From assembly GCA_017990305.1 (NCBI GenBank), contig JAGNOB010000027.1:1-10031 (forward strand): a stretch of 10,031 nucleotides of DNA, given 5' to 3'. Position 1 is the stretch's first letter; each line of letters begins with the position of its first letter. This stretch comes from Leucobacter sp. Lineage in GTDB: Bacteria; Actinomycetota; Actinomycetes; Actinomycetales; Microbacteriaceae. The notes below the pieces were generated by a model. It worked only from the letters and a program-made list of their open reading frames with translations. It was not told where the DNA came from and did not search any database. Of this stretch, positions 5,804-10,031 are shown piece after piece. The position numbers were made by a program, and so were the translations under genes.

Positions 5804-6286
5804 CTACCAGTCGATCGGCCGAGTGTCACCCATCAAGCAGACATTGCGATCAGGGCCAACCGCAGCGACCGCCTCCGCAGCGACCTCGCGCCCCTCAGTG
5901 ACGAGCTGACCGATGAGACAGGTCTCACCTGCGCGCACAGCGACGTAGATGCTGTCCGCCACCAGATTCGTCTTCGACTGGTCGTAAGACACCTGCATCT
6001 CGGCTCTGTCGAATCCGCCTGCGGCAACCGCGTCGACGATGGGCTGCCCCTGAATCGGCTGCTCCCCCGCGGCATAGTCGACAAGCAGCTGCCGGAAGAA
6101 CGGGAGGTTCTCCTCGGCCGAGCCACCCGGGACGAATTCCGCTGGTTCCGCCGGTTGCTCGATCTGCGGCCGCTCTGGCGTTGTCGGCGTCGGCCCCTCA
6201 AGCAGCGAGCAGGAGCTGAGCCCCAGCGCGAGCAACAACGCGCCTGCAATCGCGGCAGACGTTCGACGGGCTTGATTCACAACCAT
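5804..6286 (-). CDS. Putative lipoprotein, small secreted protein of unknown function
   Basis: The 160-residue product begins with a type II (lipoprotein) signal: N-terminal Arg residues (RR at 7-8), a hydrophobic stretch (about 11-22) and the lipobox LSSC with Cys26, so the mature protein should be lipid-anchored on the outer face of the membrane. A Pro/Glu-rich linker (about 31-52) follows, then a small globular domain (about 55-160): ENLPFFRQLLVDY, GQPIVDAVAAGGFDRAEMQVS, ETCLIGQLVTEGR and NVCLMGDTRPIDW. Cys123 and Cys150 sit in matching CLIG/CLMG contexts and may form a disulfide. It resembles, from memory, a domain of unknown function (perhaps DUF6993) common in Microbacteriaceae lipoproteins. 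The ATG at 6286 has no ribosome site but has TAGACT 6 bases upstream, suggesting a leaderless message. It is convergent with the APH-like gene and divergent from ssb. Confidence 0.85.
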   Translation of the reverse strand: MVVNQARRTSAAIAGALLLALGLSSCSLLEGPTPTTPERPQIEQPAEPAEFVPGGSAEENLPFFRQLLVDYAAGEQPIQGQPIVDAVAAGGFDRAEMQVSYDQSKTNLVADSIYVAVRAGETCLIGQLVTEGREVAAEAVAAVGPDRNVCLMGDTRPIDW

Positions 6287-6292
6287 GCACTC

Positions 6293-6298
6293 AGTCTA
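6293..6298 (-). promoter_or_regulatory. Candidate leaderless -10 (TAGACT) for the lipoprotein gene
   Basis: The minus-strand hexamer TAGACT ends 6 bases before the ATG at 6286. It lies in the same ten bases, CCATAGACTG, found with the same spacing before tesB. Confidence 0.5.
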
Positions 6299-6377
6299 TG
6301 GGCAGCGCAAGTCTCGTCGACGAGGGGAAGCTGTGAGCATTCCCCACAAGGACCACGCTGCGTCCGAATGCCAGTGA

Positions 6378-6386
6378 TTGTCCACA
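6378..6386 (+). promoter_or_regulatory. DnaA-box-like nonamer TTGTCCACA in the ssb upstream region
   Basis: TTGTCCACA matches the DnaA box preferred by high-GC actinobacteria such as Streptomyces (from memory). It lies in the 223-base region between the divergent lipoprotein and ssb genes, 123 bases before the ssb ATG. Looser relatives lie nearby: TTCCCCACA at 6340-6348 and, on the minus strand of 6405-6413, TTGCTCACA. There is no origin-like cluster, so if real it would be a regulatory or titration site. Confidence 0.3.
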
Positions 6387-6435
6387 TTCTGACGCGCCCC
6401 GGCGTGTGAGCAACACCCTCAGGGCACTCTGGGTG

Positions 6436-6487
6436 GAACGACGACCAGCCCTTGGATCCCGTCGTTCGCAGCCGGCACCGGGGCTGC
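6436..6487 (+). promoter_or_regulatory. Two adjacent stem-loops in the ssb upstream region
   Basis: GAACGACG (6436-6443) and CGTCGTTC (6460-6467) are perfect inverted repeats around 16 bases. Immediately after, GCAGCC (6468-6473) pairs with GGCTGC (6482-6487) around 8 bases. The second stem ends 22 bases before the ssb ATG, just upstream of its AGGAG site. They may be folded elements of a leader RNA, or the first may be an operator. I could not place a convincing ssb promoter elsewhere in 6299-6435. Confidence 0.35.
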
Positions 6488-6509
6488 AATCCAGCGAACA
6501 GGAGCAGAC

Positions 6510-7019
6510 ATGTCCCAGCATTTCAGCACGATTGGTCAGATCGCGACCGACCCCAAACTCTTCACACCGGCGGGCGGCACGGCATTCTGCACGTTCCGGC
6601 TCGCGAGCGCCGAGCGTCGCTACGACGCGACGAAGCAGGAATGGACCGACAGCGACACTAATTGGTTCACCGTGAACACGTTTCGTGGCCTCGCGCAACA
6701 CGCAAAAAGTTCGTTCAGCAAGGGTGACCGCGTCGTCGTCACTGGAAAGCTCCGAGTACGAGCTTGGGAGGCCGATGAGAAGCGGGGAACCTCGGTCGAG
6801 ATCGACGCCGACGGCATCGGTCACGACGTGCGCTTCGGCGTATCAGTGTTCGTGAAGAGCCCGGTGCCGGAAGCGCGGGGCGCAGGGGTGATGGAAGCAG
6901 CCGCGGACGCCGGGGCGACGGAAGCCGCCGCGGACGCAGGCCTAACGGAATCCGGCCTCGCAGACTCCGGCCTCACGGACACTGGCGACGGGTTTACCCC
7001 AACGCTCGCGAGCGCCTAA
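6510..7019 (+). CDS. ssb: Single-stranded DNA-binding protein, probably the second (SsbB-like) paralogue
   Basis: SSB coats single-stranded DNA during replication and repair. The 169-residue product has an N-terminal OB fold (about 1-113): TIGQIATDPKLF, CTFRLASAERRYD, NWFTVNTFRGLAQHA, KGDRVVVTGKLRVRAWE and SVEIDADGIGHDV are in the usual order, with Trp52 and several Phe residues available for stacking on bases. The tail (about 117-169) is odd. It has near-tandem nine-residue units EAAADAGAT and EAAADAGLT, then a diverged ESGLADSGLT, and ends GFTPTLASA. The DDDxPF-type acidic tip through which principal SSBs recruit partners is missing. That, plus the neighbourhood of ettA (the second ssb, Rv2478c, lies beside ettA in M. 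tuberculosis, from memory), points to the non-essential paralogue. ATG 6510 has AGGAG 5 bases upstream. The stop overlaps that of the convergent membrane-protein gene. OB assignment secure, paralogue assignment inferred. Confidence 0.92.
   Translation: MSQHFSTIGQIATDPKLFTPAGGTAFCTFRLASAERRYDATKQEWTDSDTNWFTVNTFRGLAQHAKSSFSKGDRVVVTGKLRVRAWEADEKRGTSVEIDADGIGHDVRFGVSVFVKSPVPEARGAGVMEAAADAGATEAAADAGLTESGLADSGLTDTGDGFTPTLASA
6894..6977 (+). repeat. In-frame near-tandem repeat coding the ssb tail
   Basis: Two 27-base units (6894-6920 and 6921-6947) match at 21 of 27 positions by my count and encode EAAADAGAT and EAAADAGLT. A diverged 30-base unit (6948-6977) encodes ESGLADSGLT. The period is a multiple of three, so length change would keep the frame. 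It codes an acidic Ala/Gly linker. Confidence 0.75.
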
Positions 7020-7807
7020 CCGGTGGTGACGTGAGGCGTCGTCGACCGCGCACGACGCGACAGCACGCGGTCAAGCCCGAAGTACGCGTAGCCGACTCCG
7101 ATGAGGGCAACTGCGAGCGCCAGCACACGAAGCACAACCCCAACGACGCCGTGGGCGTCGACGTCAAGGAAGGGGTAGGGGTACCGCTGTCCCGGGGAGA
7201 ATTCGCCGCCGAGGCCGCTGTAGGTGAACGCGAACACCAGGTACAGCAGCGGGATGCCTGCCCAGAGCAGCGGATCAAACCCGCGAACGCGCCCCTTGGG
7301 CACGAACAGGAGCCAATCGACAATCAGCAGACACGGGGTGATGATGTGGATGAGGTTGTCAGTGAGTGAGAACGGCACGTAGCCGCTGTCCTGCACGAAC
7401 GTCGCTGGCACCAAGACGATGAGGTAGACGAGCATGGTGATCGTGATCGCCATCATGATGGCTGCGCTCCACCGTGCGGACGGCGTCGAGTGCCCGCGCG
7501 GCCCTGTCGTGCCGATATCACGCACGGTGACGAGCACGAGCAACACCATCCAGATGAGACACAGAACGTTGCTCTGCACGGTGTAGAACGTGAATGAGGC
7601 CCACCCGGGGTCCGGGCCGAAGATTCCGGTAATACGTACGATGCCAGCGGCGATAAGCACAAGCGAGACGACACGGAAGAAGAGCGCCAATGGCCGCAAC
7701 ACGAACGCCCCGCTCACTATCAGCGTTCCGTTCGAAGTCGCCGAGTGAGCGCTTACCCCGCTGTCGTGCCTCAGGATGGGTTCACTAACAGAAGAATGTT
7801 CAGCCAT
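7016..7807 (-). CDS. Pr6Pr-family integral membrane protein, six predicted spans
   Basis: The 263-residue product has a polar N-terminus (1-33) and about six hydrophobic segments (roughly 36-58, 72-96, 114-134, 150-169, 177-195, 217-244). Conserved pieces SFTFYTVQSNVL (71-82), DNLIHIITPCLLIVDWLLF (150-168) and YPYPFLDVDAHG (209-220) match what I remember of the bacterial Pr6Pr family, which has no proven function. These blocks resemble the eukaryotic AIG1/ADTRP (FAR-17a) threonine hydrolases in order and spacing, so Thr73 and His154 may correspond to their catalytic Thr and His; this is inference. ATG 7807 has no ribosome site but TATGAT lies 6 bases upstream, inside the end of msrA, so a separate leaderless message is likely even though the gene is only 7 bases after msrA. 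Its TAG stop overlaps the TAA of the convergent ssb. Confidence 0.88.
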   Translation of the reverse strand: MAEHSSVSEPILRHDSGVSAHSATSNGTLIVSGAFVLRPLALFFRVVSLVLIAAGIVRITGIFGPDPGWASFTFYTVQSNVLCLIWMVLLVLVTVRDIGTTGPRGHSTPSARWSAAIMMAITITMLVYLIVLVPATFVQDSGYVPFSLTDNLIHIITPCLLIVDWLLFVPKGRVRGFDPLLWAGIPLLYLVFAFTYSGLGGEFSPGQRYPYPFLDVDAHGVVGVVLRVLALAVALIGVGYAYFGLDRVLSRRARSTTPHVTTG

Positions 7808-7813
7808 AGCGAA

Positions 7814-7819
7814 ATCATA
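7814..7819 (-). promoter_or_regulatory. Candidate leaderless -10 (TATGAT) for the Pr6Pr gene, overlapping the msrA stop
   Basis: The minus-strand TATGAT matches the TATAAT consensus at 5 of 6 positions and ends 6 bases before the ATG at 7807. Its last bases form the TGA stop of msrA (7815-7817). No ribosome site lies between. A clear -35 is not visible. Confidence 0.5.
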
Positions 7820-8339
7820 CGAGATACTCGGCGAATCCTGCGCGGATCTTATTCACCTTCGGCACCGCGACCGCAAGGCAGTACCCCTGAGTTGGGTTCT
7901 TGGCGAAGAAGTCCTGATGCTCGTCGGGACCCGCGAACACCTGGCCGAGGGGTGAGATCTCAGTCACCACCCCACCGCCCCAGGCCTCGTCCGCTCGCTC
8001 GCGCGCCGCTTCAAAGAGCTCCCGCTGCGCGTCATCGGCATAGAACATTGCCGATCGGTACTGGGTGCCGACATCATTACCCTGTCGGTTGAGCTGCCGT
8101 GGATCATGCATCGTGAAGAACGCATCGAGAACGACCGACGCCGGGAGCACAGTCTCGTCGAATTCGACCTCGACGACCTCAGCGTGGCCCGTGAGCCCCG
8201 TGCATACAGCCTCGTAGGTCGGGTCGGTCGTCGCGCCACCAGTGAAGCCCGACCTCACGGCCGTGACGCCACGGAGCGCTCGGTAGGCAGCGTCGAGGCA
8301 CCAGTAGCATCCCCCGCCAAGCACAAACGTCGTCGTCAT
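7815..8339 (-). CDS. msrA: Peptide-methionine (S)-S-oxide reductase MsrA
   Basis: MsrA reduces methionine-S-sulfoxide in free or protein form, a repair step after oxidative damage, usually recycled by thioredoxin. The 174-residue product starts [17 protein letters not shown]. Cys11 in GCYWC is the nucleophile (GCFW in most members), followed by GFTGG (31-35), [12 protein letters not shown] with Glu54, [14 protein letters not shown] (87-100) and [14 protein letters not shown] with the likely resolving Cys154. Cys14 is an extra cysteine in the active-site loop. The length is that of a compact MsrA with no MsrB domain. The frame stays open to an ATG at 8381, but ATG 8339 is chosen because it has GAGGAG upstream and begins at the family's usual N-terminus. 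Its ATGA start overlaps the nadE stop, so the two are probably translationally coupled. The Pr6Pr gene follows after 7 bases. Confidence 0.95.
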   Translation of the reverse strand: MTTTFVLGGGCYWCLDAAYRALRGVTAVRSGFTGGATTDPTYEAVCTGLTGHAEVVEVEFDETVLPASVVLDAFFTMHDPRQLNRQGNDVGTQYRSAMFYADDAQRELFEAARERADEAWGGGVVTEISPLGQVFAGPDEHQDFFAKNPTQGYCLAVAVPKVNKIRAGFAEYLV

Positions 8340-9196
8340 CGTGTCTCCTCTCCACCGTTTCGGTCGGAGCCGACGCTCCACCAGTTATCGTTCGGTCCAA
8401 CGGGCACCCGCCGCTTGTGATCGGTTGCCAGGTAGCGCCGCTCGAGGTTTTCTCGTGCTGCAACGGAGACCGTCTCGCCGCGCAGGTACGCGTCGATCTC
8501 CGGGTAGGTCACCCCGAGACTCGATTCGTCGGTCTCTCCGGGCTTGCCGTCGAGCAAGTCAGCAGTCGGCACCTTCTCCCAGAGCCGGTTAGGTGCGTCG
8601 AGCGCGCGCAGCAGTTCTGCGCCCTGGCTCTTCGTGAGCCCCTGCAGCGGGACGACATCGGCTGCGCCGTCACCGAACTTCGTAAAGAACCCAGTGATCG
8701 CCTCCGCGGCGTGGTCAGAGCCGATAACAAGCAGGCCCCGATCCCCCGCGAGGCCATACTGCGCCACCATCCGCGCACGCGCCTTTACGTTGCCCTTGTT
8801 GAAGTCACTCACCGGCTCGCCCGTCGCATCGTTCAGGGCAGCGACCATGCCGTCGACGGAGGCAGCAATGTTCACTGTCGCCGTGTGGTCAGGCTGAATA
8901 AACGAGAGCGCGAGCTGCGCATCGTCTTCGTCGTGCTGCACGCCGTACGGCAGTCGCATCGCCCAGAACTCCGCCTCGACACCGCGCTCACGCAACCGCT
9001 CGACCGCGAGCTGGGCGAGCCGCCCGGCGAGCGAGGAATCCTGTCCCCCGGAAATGCCGAGAACGTATCCTCGAACCCCGGGGATCCCTGCGGCATAGTC
9101 GGCAAGAAACGCCACCCGGCGCTCAACCTCGGCGGCAACGTCGATCTCGGGTTTCGCCCCGAGCTCGCGGATGATCCGCTCCTGCAGTTCGTTCAC
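8336..9196 (-). CDS. nadE: NAD+ synthetase, ammonia-dependent type
   Basis: NadE makes NAD+ from nicotinate adenine dinucleotide, ATP and ammonia, the last step of NAD synthesis, in the cytoplasm. The 286-residue product has the N-type ATP pyrophosphatase loop SGGQDSS (49-55). Further family blocks follow: [15 protein letters not shown] (80-94), [13 protein letters not shown] (131-143), [11 protein letters not shown] (155-165), [19 protein letters not shown] (171-189), and [20 protein letters not shown] (209-228), ending [15 protein letters not shown]. It lacks the N-terminal glutaminase domain of the roughly 680-residue glutamine-dependent enzyme of mycobacteria, so it should use ammonia directly. 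The start is a GTG at 9196 with GAGGAG about 8 bases upstream; it overlaps the dnaE stop as GTGA. Its own stop overlaps the msrA start. It is therefore the middle gene of a coupled dnaE-nadE-msrA run. Confidence 0.97.
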   Translation of the reverse strand: MNELQERIIRELGAKPEIDVAAEVERRVAFLADYAAGIPGVRGYVLGISGGQDSSLAGRLAQLAVERLRERGVEAEFWAMRLPYGVQHDEDDAQLALSFIQPDHTATVNIAASVDGMVAALNDATGEPVSDFNKGNVKARARMVAQYGLAGDRGLLVIGSDHAAEAITGFFTKFGDGAADVVPLQGLTKSQGAELLRALDAPNRLWEKVPTADLLDGKPGETDESSLGVTYPEIDAYLRGETVSVAARENLERRYLATDHKRRVPVGPNDNWWSVGSDRNGGEETR

Positions 9197-10031
9197 GACA
9201 CCAACTCCTCTACGTCCATGAGGCAGCGCGGCCCCAGCAATCCCTTGAGCTCGCCAAACAGGTCGGCGGAGATCCGCACCTGTTCGCGCAGTTCAAACAC
9301 CCGCACCGCGTGCGGAGTGATGAGGTTTAAGCGAATCTCCGAGTCGCCCGGGTGCCGCTTCAGCGTCGACTGGAGCTCCTCCATAAGCGGTTGCGTGGCG
9401 CGCGACTCAGTCAGCGTCAGCGTGAGCGCGCCAGCTTCGTCTTGCACCGAGGTATCGACCCCGCGCACACCGTAGGCGTGCATGGACATGCCATCGTCGC
9501 GCGCGTTGAGTTTGCCGCGGAGCGCGACAACCGAGTCCGGTTGCAACATCGGCCCAAACTCCTGGTACGACTTCCCCATGAACAGCGCTTGGATCTCGCC
9601 GGTGAAGTCCTCGATAGTCGCCATCCCGTAGAGGTTGCCAGACTTCGCGGTACGGTGCTGCACGCTCGTGAGTAGGCCAGCGATCACGACAGTCTCGCCG
9701 TCGAAGTTCGCGTCGGGGTTTGTCACCTGCTCGACGGTCGCTGAGGCTTCTTTCGCGAGTGTGGTCTCGAGCCCGCGCAGCGGGTGATCCGACACGTACA
9801 ACCCGAGCATTTCCCGCTCAAAGGCAAGCTTGTCTTTCTTCGTCCACTCGGGCCGCTCAGGCACGAGCGAGACGGTCTCCGCGCTGCCTCCGGCATCCTC
9901 AGCAGCCTCAGGGAACAGGCTATCGAAGTCGAAGCCGACGTCGCCCTTCTCCTCGGCGCGCTTCTCCTTCACTGCACCCTCTACGGCGCCCTCGTGAATC
10001 TCGAGCAGGGCGCGCCTCGTGCCGCCAAGCC
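9193..10031 (-). CDS. dnaE: DNA polymerase III alpha subunit, C-terminal 278 codons, cut by the window edge
   Basis: DnaE is the replicative DNA polymerase catalytic subunit. Reading the minus strand from the right edge gives [20 protein letters not shown], then [13 protein letters not shown] (a linker typical of actinobacterial DnaE1) and [18 protein letters not shown], the block just before the C-terminal OB domain. The OB domain itself reads [20 protein letters not shown] and continues [21 protein letters not shown] last domain of about 100 residues ends at EELVS. Only the C-terminal quarter is in the window: the polymerase and PHP domains lie beyond 10031. The frame is intact to the edge. 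The visible motifs fit DnaE1 better than the error-prone DnaE2/ImuC, which lacks the extended C-terminus. The TGA stop overlaps the GTG start of nadE, and the GAGGAG codons for its final Glu-Glu double as the nadE ribosome site. Confidence 0.93.
   Translation of the reverse strand, partial: LGGTRRALLEIHEGAVEGAVKEKRAEEKGDVGFDFDSLFPEAAEDAGGSAETVSLVPERPEWTKKDKLAFEREMLGLYVSDHPLRGLETTLAKEASATVEQVTNPDANFDGETVVIAGLLTSVQHRTAKSGNLYGMATIEDFTGEIQALFMGKSYQEFGPMLQPDSVVALRGKLNARDDGMSMHAYGVRGVDTSVQDEAGALTLTLTESRATQPLMEELQSTLKRHPGDSEIRLNLITPHAVRVFELREQVRISADLFGELKGLLGPRCLMDVEELVS

Noticed and set aside
5551..5901. An open plus-strand frame crossing the end of the APH-like gene and into the lipoprotein gene.
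   Set aside because: It is out of frame with the APH-like gene, antisense to the lipoprotein gene, basic and low in complexity, with no ribosome site.
6340..6413. A possible replication-origin-like cluster of DnaA boxes.
   Set aside because: Only one exact box is present, the two neighbours each have two mismatches, there is no AT-rich unwinding stretch, and no dnaA, dnaN or gyr genes lie nearby.
8340..8381. A 14-codon N-terminal extension of msrA to an upstream ATG.
   Set aside because: MsrA proteins normally begin close to the GCFW motif. The ATG at 8339 has GAGGAG upstream and a 4-base overlap with the nadE stop, and the extension lies within nadE coding sequence.
8417..9475. A 352-codon open plus-strand frame opposite nadE and dnaE.
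   Set aside because: Both minus-strand genes there are full of family motifs, and the plus-strand product looks like nothing known. It is a mirror frame of high-GC coding DNA.
1..10031. Mobile elements, CRISPR arrays, toxin-antitoxin pairs, defence systems or tRNA genes.
   Set aside because: I saw no transposase, integrase, terminal inverted repeats, regularly spaced repeats, paired small genes or cloverleaf sequence. The gene content is core metabolism and information processing.

Overview
The window is high-GC DNA with densely packed genes. Its protein families and gene order fit an actinobacterium. My best guess, from the look of the proteins rather than any search, is Micrococcales, family Microbacteriaceae (a Leucobacter-like organism is plausible). 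I see no rRNA, tRNA, CRISPR array, insertion sequence, integrase or phage gene. It reads as ordinary chromosome, with 13 protein genes covering nearly all of it.

Left part (1-1518, minus strand): a conserved actinobacterial protein of unknown function, then rpoZ (RNA polymerase omega), a strong hairpin, and the first 155 codons of metK (S-adenosylmethionine synthetase), which runs off the left edge. Middle-left (1581-2951): two hot-dog-fold acyl-CoA thioesterases face each other, a TesB-type on plus and a small 4HBT/FadM-type on minus, with 6 bases between their stops. Centre (3044-4723, minus): ettA, the ABC-F translation factor, ended by a near-perfect intrinsic terminator. Centre-right: a plus-strand APH-like phosphotransferase (4835-5656), a minus-strand lipoprotein (5804-6286), and a plus-strand ssb (6510-7019) behind a structured 223-base upstream region. 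The ssb has an unusual repeat tail. Right part (7016-10031, minus): a tight run of dnaE 3' end, nadE, msrA and a Pr6Pr-family six-span membrane protein. dnaE/nadE and nadE/msrA overlap by 4 bases, and the membrane gene's stop overlaps the ssb stop.

The genes are mostly housekeeping: replication and repair (dnaE, ssb), transcription (rpoZ), translation (ettA), and cofactor supply or repair (metK, nadE, msrA). Five genes with no good ribosome binding site next to the ATG carry a -10-like hexamer 6-7 bases before it, which is the geometry of leaderless transcripts. Most of the others carry a GAGGAG- or AGGAG-like site. I found no clear new multi-gene system. The best leads are the leaderless start pattern, a possible Thr/His hydrolase core in the Pr6Pr protein, the ssb tail and leader, and the rpoZ-metK junction without coaBC.
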